Part shown: positions 47,275 to 54,037 of the stretch, one piece after another
Position numbering within the stretch: the stretch's first letter is position 1
How the letters are laid out: each line of letters opens with the position of its first letter
From: Microvirga flocculans ATCC BAA-817
Lineage (GTDB): Bacteria > Pseudomonadota > Alphaproteobacteria > Rhizobiales > Beijerinckiaceae
Direction: 5' to 3'
DNA length: 64,000 nucleotides
Assembly (NCBI RefSeq): GCF_000518665.1
Contig: NZ_JAEA01000015.1
Coordinates: 1 to 64,000 of the forward strand
Translations under genes and position numbers: made by a program
Notes under the pieces: generated by a model
What the model was told of the DNA's origin: nothing
Database searches by the model: none
Seen by the model: only the letters and a program-made list of their open reading frames with translations

Positions 47275-48771
47275 ATGGCTCAGTACGTCGGCGCCATCGA
47301 TCAGGGCACGACCAGTTCGCGTTTCATCGTATTCGACAAGGCCGGGAGCATCGTCTCCGTCGCGCAGAAGGAACACGCGCAGATCTATCCGAAACCGGGC
47401 TATGTTGAGCATGATCCGCTCGAGATCTGGCACAACACCCGGGAGGTCATCCGGGACGCCCTGGCGAAGAAGGGTTTGACGCCTCGGGACCTCGCGGCCA
47501 TCGGCATCACGAACCAGCGCGAGACAACCCTGATCTGGGACCGGCGGACGGGAAAGCCCCTCCACAATGCCCTCGTCTGGCAGGACACCCGCGTCGATTC
47601 CATTGTCGAGGAGTTCGCCCGCGAGGGCGGGCACGACCGGCTGCGCGCCAAGACCGGCCTGCCGCTGGCGAGCTATTTTTCCGGCCTCAAGCTGCGCTGG
47701 CTTCTCGACAACGTGCCCGGAGCCCGGGAGAAGGCGCAGGCCGGGGACGTTCTGTTCGGCAATATCGACACCTGGCTCGTGTGGAACCTGACCGGCGGCG
47801 CCGACGGCGGATGCCACATCACCGATGTGACCAATGCCAGCCGCACGCAGCTCATGGACCTGGCAAGCCTCGAGTGGGACGAGGAGATCCTGCGGCTCTT
47901 CGAAATCCCCAGGGCCTGCCTGCCTGAGATCCGCTCATCGAGCGATGTCTACGGCGAGGCGGTTGACGATCTGGCGGGCGTGCCGATCGCAGGCATTCTC
48001 GGCGACCAGCAGGCGGCCCTCGTAGGGCAGGCCTGCTTCCAGCAGGGCGAGGCCAAGAACACCTACGGCACCGGCTGCTTCATGCTCATGAACACCGGCG
48101 AGACCCCCTACCCTTCGAAATGCGGCCTTCTGACCACCGTCGGCTACCGCTTCGGTCAGGGCAAGACCGTCTATGCGCTGGAAGGCTCCATCGCGATCGC
48201 GGGCGCTCTCGTGCAATGGCTGCGGGACAATCTCGGCATCATCCAGCAGAGCAGCGATATCGAAACCCTGGCCCGCAGCGTCGAGGACAATGGCGGCGTG
48301 ACTATCGTGCCCGCCTTCTCCGGCCTCTATGCGCCGCATTGGAACGCCCAGGCCCGCGGCCTCATCGGGGGGCTCACCCGCTATGCCGACAAGGGGCACA
48401 TCGCCCGTGCGGCGCTGGAGGCCACGGCCTTCCAGACCCGCGAGGTTCTGGAAGCGATGACCAAGGATACCGGGATCGGCGTCAGGGAACTGCGCACCGA
48501 CGGCGGCATGGTCGTCAACGAGCTTCTGATGCAGTTCCAGGCCGATATCCTGGACGTTCCCGTAGTGCGGCCGAAGGTCATCGAGACGACGGCTCTCGGA
48601 GCGGCCTACGCCGCGGGCCTGGCGACCGGTTTCTGGAGCGGAACGGACGAGCTGGTCCGGAACTGGGCGGTCGACAAGCGCTGGAAGCCCGCCATGGCGG
48701 CCTCCCGCCGCGACAGCCTGAACGCCGTGTGGAACAAGGCCGTCGCGCGCTCGCTCGACTGGGCGGAATGA
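47275..48771 (+). CDS. glpK: glycerol kinase
   Basis: A 498-residue FGGY kinase that phosphorylates glycerol for GlpD. It shows [58 protein letters not shown] and [13 protein letters not shown], all characteristic of GlpK. Length is exactly as expected. It is co-oriented with glpD and probably co-transcribed. Confidence 0.96.
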   Translation: MAQYVGAIDQGTTSSRFIVFDKAGSIVSVAQKEHAQIYPKPGYVEHDPLEIWHNTREVIRDALAKKGLTPRDLAAIGITNQRETTLIWDRRTGKPLHNALVWQDTRVDSIVEEFAREGGHDRLRAKTGLPLASYFSGLKLRWLLDNVPGAREKAQAGDVLFGNIDTWLVWNLTGGADGGCHITDVTNASRTQLMDLASLEWDEEILRLFEIPRACLPEIRSSSDVYGEAVDDLAGVPIAGILGDQQAALVGQACFQQGEAKNTYGTGCFMLMNTGETPYPSKCGLLTTVGYRFGQGKTVYALEGSIAIAGALVQWLRDNLGIIQQSSDIETLARSVEDNGGVTIVPAFSGLYAPHWNAQARGLIGGLTRYADKGHIARAALEATAFQTREVLEAMTKDTGIGVRELRTDGGMVVNELLMQFQADILDVPVVRPKVIETTALGAAYAAGLATGFWSGTDELVRNWAVDKRWKPAMAASRRDSLNAVWNKAVARSLDWAE

Positions 48772-48819
48772 TCGCCGGTCAGGCGGCGGGGCATGACCCT
48801 GCCGCCTGCTCTCGTTCGC

Positions 48820-49245
48820 CTATGCGGCCGGCAGCGCGGCGCGGATCTTGGCGGCGAGTTCTGCCAGGACTTCCGGGTTCTCCATCTGGCCCGTATGGGG
48901 CTTCAAAGCCACGCCCTCGAAGCGGGGAAGCACGTGGAAGTGGATGTGGAAGACCACCTGCCCGCCTGCGCTTTCATTGAACTGCTGGATCGTCAGCCCG
49001 TCGGCCGCAAGAGCGGTCTTGGCCGCTTTCCCAACGACCTGAACCGCCTTCGTGAGCTCGGCGAGATCGTCGGGAGCGATATCGAGGAGGTTGCGGGCCT
49101 TCACCTTGGGGATGACGAGCACATGACCGTCGCCGCGCGGCATGACATCCATGAAGGCCAGGATGCGATCCGTCTCATAGACCTTGTGGCACGGTAGCTC
49201 GCCGCGCAGGATCTTCGCGAACACGTTGTTGTCGTCGTAGGTCAT
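48820..49245 (-). CDS. HIT family nucleotide hydrolase/transferase
   Basis: A 141-residue HIT domain protein of the Hint/YcfF type. HVLVIPK and the catalytic triad HIHFHVLPR are visible. Such proteins hydrolyse nucleoside phosphoramidates or dinucleoside polyphosphates. I start at the ATG giving MTYDDNNVFAKIL; an ATG 12 codons upstream is open but adds a non-conserved stretch. It is convergent with glpK. Confidence 0.9.
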   Translation of the reverse strand: MTYDDNNVFAKILRGELPCHKVYETDRILAFMDVMPRGDGHVLVIPKVKARNLLDIAPDDLAELTKAVQVVGKAAKTALAADGLTIQQFNESAGGQVVFHIHFHVLPRFEGVALKPHTGQMENPEVLAELAAKIRAALPAA

Positions 49246-49634
49246 CCCGTCCTCGATTGCTGATCCATCGTCGATCCGCACTCCACGTGGAGCGCATCGG
49301 AAAGCCTTTTATACCGATGCGGGCGGACAATCATCTCCTGCGTTGCGCCTGCCCCGCAGCCCCGTCCCCGTCAGGCGGCGGAAGACGGTTCGTGCCGTCA
49401 TGGCCGGGCTTGCGTCGATCCGTCACGCTATCGTTTCCGATCACGGCCTCGCCCGTCTTCGCAAAGAAAACAGTCCTCCCCTCCATGTATCGCCGCCAGT
49501 AGCGCCCTGGCTCTTATTCCCAAGGACAAGTTTTTGCCACGCTTAAGTCGGACGAAAACTCGGCCTGAGCGTAACAATTTGTGACGGCCGAATATTTTCA
49601 CGAACTTTTTTGCAAAGGTTCGACCTTCCCAACC
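49246..49634. other. intergenic region without a recognisable gene
   Basis: About 390 bp between the HIT gene and the stress promoter. It holds an 8-bp perfect inverted repeat (CGCATCGG at 49293-49300, CCGATGCG at 49314-49321) and a half copy of a REP-like palindrome at 49397-49412. Short open frames here lack ribosome sites and coding character. Confidence 0.6.
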
Positions 49635-49660
49635 GGAACTATCGAATCCCCCTTGCGGTT
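49635..49660 (+). promoter_or_regulatory. near-consensus EcfG promoter of the KGG gene
   Basis: GGAAC at 49635-49639, a 17-bp spacer and GGTT at 49657-49660; the consensus -10 is CGTT, so one base differs. It lies about 37 bp before the start of the KGG stress-protein gene. Confidence 0.6.
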
Positions 49661-49696
49661 GAAGAAGCACGAACACCATTCGATAAGGAGGCAGAC

Positions 49697-49888
49697 ATGG
49701 CAGGTGGTTCGACCTCGAAGCGTGGCTTCGCGTCGATGGATTCTGACCGGCAGCGTGAGATCGCCAGCAAGGGCGGCAAGAGCGTTCCCGCCGAGAAGCG
49801 GTCATTCTCGCAGGATCGCGAACTCGCCTCGGAAGCGGGCCGCAAGGGCGGTCAGGCCTCGGGCAGCACACGCAGCACGCAGGAATAG
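49697..49888 (+). CDS. KGG-repeat stress-induced protein (GsiB/con-10 type)
   Basis: A 63-residue hydrophilic protein with two copies of the KGG (stress-induced) motif: GFASMDSDRQREIASKGGKS and a second ending ASEAGRKGGQAS. This family includes B. subtilis GsiB and fungal con-10 and is linked to general stress and desiccation. The start is set by AAGGAGG at 49685-49691; a longer frame upstream lacks one. It has a near-consensus EcfG promoter and a terminator of its own. Confidence 0.88.
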   Translation: MAGGSTSKRGFASMDSDRQREIASKGGKSVPAEKRSFSQDRELASEAGRKGGQASGSTRSTQE

Positions 49889-49911
49889 TTCCTTTCTACA
49901 ATTTCTACGTT

Positions 49912-49936
49912 AAGGGGCCGCCGCGCGGCCCCTTTA
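49912..49936 (+). terminator. terminator of the KGG gene
   Basis: AAGGGGCCG and CGGCCCCTT form a 9-bp stem with loop CCGCG, followed by a T-rich stretch, 23 bp after the stop. Confidence 0.8.
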
Positions 49937-49964
49937 CTTTTACCTCTGACCCGAGCGAGAGCCG

Positions 49965-50507
49965 TCAGATTCCGACGGACAAACCGGACCTGTCCGCAGA
50001 TAGCTCGACCTGAAATTCCTCTCCCTCTCCCATGACCGCCCGGAACTCGGGCAGCGACGGCGTCTCCAGCGCGAGCCCGGCCCGATCGATCTGGCGAGCC
50101 AGCTCGATCGCCAGGGTGCCCAGGACATCGAGCGACGCAATCTCCAGGTGACGGGCGGCCTCGCGCGCAACGTCCGAGTCGAGGTTGCCTGCGCAGCCGA
50201 GCAGCGTCAGGAGGCAATATTCATCCCCGCTTCCCTGGCGGGCACCGATGGGCCGATGCGAGAGAGCCCTGCCCCGCTGGCGGATCAAGGCGAATGCCAG
50301 CAGCAGCGCATCGGAAATAATGCCCTTGGCGGCTTCGGGGCGCGCATAGGAGGTGAGCGCCTTCTCAGGCCCGTCGAGCAGCGTCAGATCGTAATGGTCA
50401 TCCAAACGGCTCAAGGAACGGAAGACATCCAGCACCGGCACGAGGCTGGGATGGAACAGAACTGCAACGGAACGAGTGCCTTGCGAAACCGTGGGGAACT
50501 CACGCAT
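49965..50507 (-). CDS. hypothetical protein, second gene of an EcfG-driven operon
   Basis: I do not recognise this 180-residue protein. It is soluble, with no signal peptide or membrane segment. It contains a hydrophobic central helix (GIISDALLLAFALIRQRGRAL) and a second helical part rich in Ala/Leu (LDVLGTLAIELARQIDRAG), ending in an acidic tail. Its ATG overlaps the stop region of the upstream gene (ATGCGTGA), so the two are translationally coupled. It should be induced by general stress through the promoter at 50800-50824. Confidence 0.65.
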   Translation of the reverse strand: MREFPTVSQGTRSVAVLFHPSLVPVLDVFRSLSRLDDHYDLTLLDGPEKALTSYARPEAAKGIISDALLLAFALIRQRGRALSHRPIGARQGSGDEYCLLTLLGCAGNLDSDVAREAARHLEIASLDVLGTLAIELARQIDRAGLALETPSLPEFRAVMGEGEEFQVELSADRSGLSVGI

Positions 50508-50769
50508 GAAACGGCGCCCTCTGCACTGAAGACGGTCTGGTTTCTGGAAATGCGGTGATCAGGACATGGGGCCAGGCCGGAACGACGAGATGTCGCCTCA
50601 GCAGCAGGGGGCATGTCACCTCGTCCGGATGACCGGCGGGAACGACGCCGCTCAGCATGGATGCGACGGACAGCTTGTCTCCCGATGGAGAACTCGATGC
50701 CAGCCGGGAGAATTCATCGGGCAATTCCTCCTGGCACAGCACGGCGTCCATCTCGTTGGTTGCAGTCAT
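50500..50769 (-). CDS. small hypothetical protein, first gene of an EcfG-driven operon
   Basis: An unrecognised 89-residue protein. The N terminus is acidic (EMDAVLCQEELPDEF) and resembles the N-terminal parts of anti-sigma or adaptor peptides, but I would not assign it. It is supported by a GGAGA ribosome site 6 bp before the ATG and by an exact EcfG promoter whose predicted start lies about 24 nt upstream. It overlaps the downstream gene by 8 bp. Confidence 0.65.
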   Translation of the reverse strand: MTATNEMDAVLCQEELPDEFSRLASSSPSGDKLSVASMLSGVVPAGHPDEVTCPLLLRRHLVVPAWPHVLITAFPETRPSSVQRAPFHA

Positions 50770-50799
50770 AGGCTTTCTCCGTATCGCTCGTGAAACGGC

Positions 50800-50824
50800 A
50801 ACGTATGCGGCAAATCCCGGTTCC
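50800..50824 (-). promoter_or_regulatory. EcfG promoter of the two-gene operon
   Basis: On the minus strand GGAAC (50824-50820), 16 bp, CGTT (50803-50800). This is the exact general-stress sigma factor consensus, about 30 bp before the ATG at 50769. Confidence 0.85.
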
Positions 50825-50874
50825 TGCTGCGGCAACGCCAACCGAACTTCCCTTTCGCCCGCGCCCATGAAAAA

Positions 50875-50899
50875 CGGCGCCCGGATGTTCCGGGCGCCG
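50875..50899 (-). terminator. terminator of the PRC-barrel gene
   Basis: CGGCGCCCGG and CCGGGCGCCG form a perfect 10-bp stem with a 5-base loop; on the minus strand a U run (TTTTT) follows. It separates the PRC gene from the next EcfG promoter. Confidence 0.88.
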
Positions 50900-50920
50900 C
50901 TCGTCTCTAAGGCCTCACGA

Positions 50921-51661
50921 TTACTTCTTGGGGGCCGTGGTCGTGCCAGCCGGAGCCGGAGAGGTCACGCCCGTCGTGCCGGTGGTCGAGCGATTGTTGT
51001 CGTCGCCGTCCTCATCGAAGGCAGGGGCCGCCTGAAGCTCGGCCTTGGTCATGCGGAGCATCACCCGTTCGGGCTCGTTCCGGTCGTTGTCGGACGACAT
51101 GGTGTTCGTGCCCGTGCTCGCCGTGTTGCCGGTCATTGAGGAAGACGAACCGGTGGCGGTCGAGCCGGTGGTGGCGACATTGCCCTTGTTGCCGTTGTTC
51201 ATGGCCTGAACCTGCTGGTCGGTCAGGAACTCGAGCGCCGAGAACGGAACGGCCACGTCCTTCTCGCCGATGCCAAGGAAGCCGCCGACGCCGACCACGG
51301 CCGCCATGACCCGGCCGTCACGGCCCAGGATCACGTCGTTGATGTCGCCGATCGATTCGTTGTTGGCACTGATCACACGGGTGCCGATCAGGTCCGACGC
51401 CATCATCTGGTCGGCGTCCATCTTTGTCATGAACTGACCCTGCATGGCGCCGCTCTGGCTCATGGTGGCCGAAGGCTGGTTCGTGGATGAAGACAAGCCC
51501 GACATGCCGGGTTGCATGGCCGGCGAGCCGGTGGCGGTCGAGCCGGAACCGGTGGCAGCCGGGCGGTCCGTTGGGGCCGTCGAGGACGAAGTCTGTGCAA
51601 AGGCGGGCGCAGCCGCGAAAGCCGTCACGACAAGACAGGCAGCCATATGCTTCTTCAGCAT
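50921..51661 (-). CDS. exported PRC-barrel domain protein
   Basis: A 246-residue protein with a signal peptide (MLKKHMAACLVVTAFAAAPAFA). A Ser/Thr/Gly-rich stretch, one PRC-barrel domain at about residues 80-155 (MASDLIGTRVISANNESIGD, DVAVPFSALEF) and a second low-complexity region follow. PRC-barrel stress proteins of this kind are common in Hyphomicrobiales; their periplasmic role is unknown. AGGAG precedes the chosen ATG; an ATG eight codons upstream is also open. It is driven by an exact EcfG promoter at 51721-51745. Confidence 0.85.
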   Translation of the reverse strand: MLKKHMAACLVVTAFAAAPAFAQTSSSTAPTDRPAATGSGSTATGSPAMQPGMSGLSSSTNQPSATMSQSGAMQGQFMTKMDADQMMASDLIGTRVISANNESIGDINDVILGRDGRVMAAVVGVGGFLGIGEKDVAVPFSALEFLTDQQVQAMNNGNKGNVATTGSTATGSSSSMTGNTASTGTNTMSSDNDRNEPERVMLRMTKAELQAAPAFDEDGDDNNRSTTGTTGVTSPAPAGTTTAPKK

Positions 51662-51720
51662 CGTATTGTTCTCCTGAGAATACATTTCATCGCGTTGAGC
51701 GCCTTAGTGCGCGGGTTCTA

Positions 51721-51745
51721 AACGCATAGCTTCAGCAACCGTTCC
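51721..51745 (-). promoter_or_regulatory. EcfG promoter of the PRC-barrel gene
   Basis: Minus strand GGAAC (51745-51741), 16 bp, CGTT (51724-51721), an exact match. The predicted transcript start is about 50 nt upstream of the ATG. Confidence 0.88.
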
Positions 51746-51921
51746 GAAAATCTGTATATTGAATTCAATTTTGGATGCTATAAATGCGAAAATCGAAACA
51801 GAAATACTTTTCAATATTTCGAAATGAGAGGACGCATGCCGCCAATAGAGCTTTTCTTGGCAGCATCTTCATTCGGCAGACAACTTTGATCTGGCGGAAA
51901 GGTTCCAGGCAGCATCGCGCG

Positions 51922-51944
51922 AAGCCTCGTCGGCGACGAGGCTT
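51922..51944 (-). terminator. hairpin downstream of the 182-residue secreted protein gene
   Basis: AAGCCTCGTC and GACGAGGCTT form a perfect 10-bp hairpin with a 3-base loop, about 33 bp beyond the stop of the minus-strand gene. A U run is absent. The 230 bp between 51746 and 51976 otherwise hold AT-rich sequence and no convincing gene. Confidence 0.55.
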
Positions 51945-51976
51945 GCCGCCTGCTTCAGACCGACTGTCGAGGCCCG

Positions 51977-52525
51977 TCAGGACAGGGATTGGTCGAGAAA
52001 GGCAAGGCAGAGGCTCGGCATCCTGTCGGCACTTGCCTTGACGAGGGGACTGACGTCCCCCATGCAGCCGACGGGATTGCGGCCCTTCGGCTTCTGGATG
52101 GCCGGCGCTTCATTGCCCTCTCTCTGCTCGGAGGGATGGTGAACGACCGGCTCCCGCTCATCCTCCTTGAGGCTCACGACCGGCAGTTCGGTGCCGCGCA
52201 CAAGCGTCGTGACGCCGGACCGCGGATCGGACTTGTAGAGGATCCTGCCGTCGCTTCCCCGGAGGATCACCGTCGCCTGGGTCACACCGACCAGTTCGAC
52301 AATCGTCACCGTTTCAGGATGACGCTCCGGCATCGGCTCGCCGATGCGATTGCCTTTGCCTGAAGGAGCTGCGGTGCGCAGCAAAGCTGCGCGGATCAGC
52401 CCATCCGCCGGCGACCGGACTTCCGACTGTGCCTGCGGAGAGACGTTGAAGGCGGAGGGGAAAAAGCTCCCGGCGACGAAGAACGCCCCAGCCAGTCCAA
52501 CCAATGCCACAGACGTGCGGACCAT
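51977..52525 (-). CDS. membrane/secreted hypothetical protein under stress control
   Basis: A 182-residue protein with one N-terminal hydrophobic segment (about residues 4-24), probably a signal anchor. A compact domain is visible at about residues 70-120 (TVTIVELVGVTQATVILRGSDGRILYKSDPRSGVTTLVRG), which looks like two antiparallel beta strands around an RGSDGR turn. The C terminus is polar. I know of no named family. GAAAGGG precedes the ATG. An exact EcfG promoter lies about 40 bp upstream. Confidence 0.75.
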   Translation of the reverse strand: MVRTSVALVGLAGAFFVAGSFFPSAFNVSPQAQSEVRSPADGLIRAALLRTAAPSGKGNRIGEPMPERHPETVTIVELVGVTQATVILRGSDGRILYKSDPRSGVTTLVRGTELPVVSLKEDEREPVVHHPSEQREGNEAPAIQKPKGRNPVGCMGDVSPLVKASADRMPSLCLAFLDQSLS

Positions 52526-52566
52526 CCCTTTCTCTCCCGCTCTTCAGCTCAGCTATTCGAAGAAAC

Positions 52567-52591
52567 AACGCCCCTCTAACTTCGATGTTCC
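52567..52591 (-). promoter_or_regulatory. EcfG promoter of the 182-residue secreted protein gene
   Basis: Minus strand GGAAC (52591-52587), 16 bp, CGTT (52570-52567), exact consensus. It is divergent from the promoter of the putative small RNA 48 bp away. Confidence 0.88.
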
Positions 52592-52638
52592 TGCCTCCTG
52601 TCGTAGAGATCGTGAATAAAAAGAGCATCGATCGACCT

Positions 52639-52664
52639 GGAACCTTTGTTTTCGATATCGCGTT
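52639..52664 (+). promoter_or_regulatory. EcfG promoter of the putative small RNA
   Basis: GGAAC at 52639-52643, a 17-bp spacer and CGTT at 52661-52664. No coding start with a ribosome site follows; instead a short region ending in a strong plus-strand terminator does. Confidence 0.82.
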
Positions 52665-52667
52665 CTT

Positions 52668-52751
52668 AAAGCACCGGCCTCCTGGTCCTCCCCGCATTCC
52701 CCTTGTGCATTGGCCGGCACCTTGGACGGGCTCTTGAGCCCGTCTTTTTTT
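52668..52751 (+). ncRNA. putative stress-induced small RNA, GsrN-like
   Basis: A region of about 84 nt bounded by an exact EcfG promoter and a plus-strand terminator. The predicted RNA has a 5' stem (CCGGCC at 52674-52679 with GGCCGG at 52712-52717) holding a C-rich loop (TCCTCCCC and TTCCCC). The terminator hairpin follows (GACGGGCT-CTTG-AGCCCGTC, then seven U's). That layout, including the C-rich loop able to pair with ribosome-binding sites, is the architecture of GsrN, the sigma-T-dependent RNA of Caulobacter. No ORF of useful size is present. Identity with GsrN is inference; existence as an RNA is well supported. Confidence 0.72.
52725..52751 (+). terminator. terminator of the putative small RNA
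   Basis: GACGGGCT and AGCCCGTC pair over 8 bp around a CTTG loop, followed by TTTTTTT. It faces rightward, where no plus-strand protein gene ends, which is why a non-coding transcript is inferred. Confidence 0.88.
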
Positions 52752-52767
52752 GCGCCAATACATCAGA

Positions 52768-53628
52768 TCACAAAGAAAAACCCAGCCTCGCGGCTGGGTC
52801 TTTACTTGATGGAGCGTTCCGGCGGAGCTTAGGCCGTCGCGGCTCGCGGCGACGTGCGCTCTGCTGGAAGAAGAGGGCCTGGCTGATGACCGCCGAAACA
52901 TTCGCCGGCTGGAACGGCTTGGCGATCAGGAAGGCCGGTTCGGGCCGCTCGCCGGTCAGGAAGCGCTCGGGATAGGCCGTGATGAAGATCACCGGCACCT
53001 CGAAGGCCTTGAGGAGATCGTTGACGGCATCCAGTCCCGAGCTGCCATCGGCAAGCTGGATATCGGCCAGGATCAACCCGGGCTGCTTGGTGGATGCGAG
53101 CTTGACGGCCTCGGTCCGGGTGCGGGCCACGCCCGTCACGTTATGGCCCAGACCTTCGACCAGGGCCTCCAGATCCATGGCGATCAGCGGCTCGTCCTCG
53201 ATGATGAGGATCTCCGTCGCCATGTCGGCGGCCAGCTCGCGGCCCGCCTCGTCGACGAGATCGCGAACGGTCCTGGTGTCAACGTCGAGGATCTGGCCGA
53301 CCTCCTCCTCGCCGAAACCTTCGAGGCACGACAGGAGGAAGGCCTGCCGGGGAAGCGGGGTGATCTGCCCAAGGCGCACTTCCGCAGGGAGATCGCGCTG
53401 GATCTGCTCGCTCCGCCCGTTGACCGACAGCGAGTTCCAGATGCGCGTAAAGACCTTGAAAAGCTCGACCTTCACGTTTCCGGATGGGCCGATGGTCTCA
53501 GGCTCGCTGACGAGCGTCTCGAGGGTGGCCGCCACATAGGCATCGCCGGCCATCTGACTTCCCGTCAGGGCGCGTGCGTAGCGGCGAAGGTATGGTAAAT
53601 GCTGGACGACAAGCTGCGCTGTCGACAT
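52768..53628 (-). CDS. phyR: general stress response regulator PhyR
   Basis: A 286-residue PhyR. Residues 1-130 form a sigma-factor-like domain that mimics EcfG, and residues 138-256 a receiver domain with E144/D145, phosphoacceptor Asp189 (LILADIQLADG), Thr217 in FITAYPERFLTG (the FATGUY-type motif) and Lys237. When phosphorylated it binds NepR and releases EcfG. The last 30 residues are basic and look like read-through: the stop codon lies beyond an intrinsic terminator. The ATG at 53628 fits the family; upstream frame is non-coding. It is divergent from nepR-ecfG. Confidence 0.95.
   Translation of the reverse strand: MSTAQLVVQHLPYLRRYARALTGSQMAGDAYVAATLETLVSEPETIGPSGNVKVELFKVFTRIWNSLSVNGRSEQIQRDLPAEVRLGQITPLPRQAFLLSCLEGFGEEEVGQILDVDTRTVRDLVDEAGRELAADMATEILIIEDEPLIAMDLEALVEGLGHNVTGVARTRTEAVKLASTKQPGLILADIQLADGSSGLDAVNDLLKAFEVPVIFITAYPERFLTGERPEPAFLIAKPFQPANVSAVISQALFFQQSARRREPRRPKLRRNAPSSKDPAARLGFSL
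52772..52799 (-). terminator. intrinsic terminator inside the 3' end of phyR
   Basis: On the minus strand ACCCAGCC-GCGA-GGCTGGGT forms a perfect 8-bp stem with a GNRA-type loop, followed by TTTTCTTT. The phyR stop codon (52770-52768) lies immediately after the U tract rather than before the hairpin. Confidence 0.85.
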
Positions 53629-53677
53629 TCGCTTCCCCTTAACTGTGCTTTTGACTCGTTGTACCGACGGTCCATTC

Positions 53678-53702
53678 AACGTGGCAAAGCTGCAAAAGTT
53701 CC
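53678..53702 (-). promoter_or_regulatory. EcfG promoter of phyR
   Basis: Minus strand GGAAC (53702-53698), 16 bp, CGTT (53681-53678), exact. The predicted start is about 40 nt before the phyR ATG, giving positive feedback on phyR. Confidence 0.9.
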
Positions 53703-53713
53703 ATCGATGGAAC
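53698..53713. repeat. perfect 16-bp palindrome joining the phyR and nepR -35 elements
   Basis: GTTCCATCGATGGAAC reads the same on both strands. Its two halves contain the -35 GGAAC elements of the two divergent EcfG promoters, 6 bp apart. Confidence 0.92.
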
Positions 53714-53733
53714 CGGGTGCAGTAACCAGCGTT
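53709..53733 (+). promoter_or_regulatory. EcfG promoter of nepR-ecfG
   Basis: GGAAC (53709-53713), 16 bp, CGTT (53730-53733), exact consensus. The predicted start is about 75 nt before the nepR ATG and gives autoregulation of ecfG. Confidence 0.92.
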
Positions 53734-53812
53734 ATTGCTCGAAAACGAATATATGGATACTGCCAAGGTTGGCCATCCCTGTCCAACGTCACGGGATGGT
53801 AAGGGGACGAAT

Positions 53813-54037
53813 ATGACGGTTGATAAGGGGAACAAGCTTGCTCGGGTCGTCCATGACAGCTCCTCGGGCCGGAAGCTTGCAACCGATCCTAAACTGGACA
53901 GCAGCAGTCAAAAACGCATCGGCGACCAACTTCGAGCCATGTACGACGAGCTGATGCAGCAGCCCGTCCCCGACCGCTTCAAGGAACTGCTCGACCAGCT
54001 CGAGAAGAAGAACGGGGGAAAAGGGGCGGCGCAATGA
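53813..54037 (+). CDS. nepR: anti-sigma factor NepR
   Basis: A 74-residue anti-sigma factor that holds EcfG inactive until phosphorylated PhyR binds it. The conserved two-helix core is visible (QKRIGDQLRAMYDELMQQ and PDRFKELLDQLE), with a flexible N terminus. Length and position between phyR and ecfG are diagnostic. I use the ATG at 53813; an in-frame start 26 codons upstream would lie downstream of the promoter but has no ribosome site. The stop overlaps the ecfG start by 4 bp. Confidence 0.93.
   Translation: MTVDKGNKLARVVHDSSSGRKLATDPKLDSSSQKRIGDQLRAMYDELMQQPVPDRFKELLDQLEKKNGGKGAAQ

Noticed and set aside
49428-49871. 147-codon minus-strand frame antisense to the KGG gene
   Set aside because: It has no ribosome site, unnatural composition, and overlaps a well-supported plus-strand gene and promoter.
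51784-52041. 85-codon plus-strand frame after the PRC promoter
   Set aside because: It begins in AT-rich sequence, lacks a ribosome site, then turns into Arg-rich residues and overlaps the end of the 182-residue protein gene.
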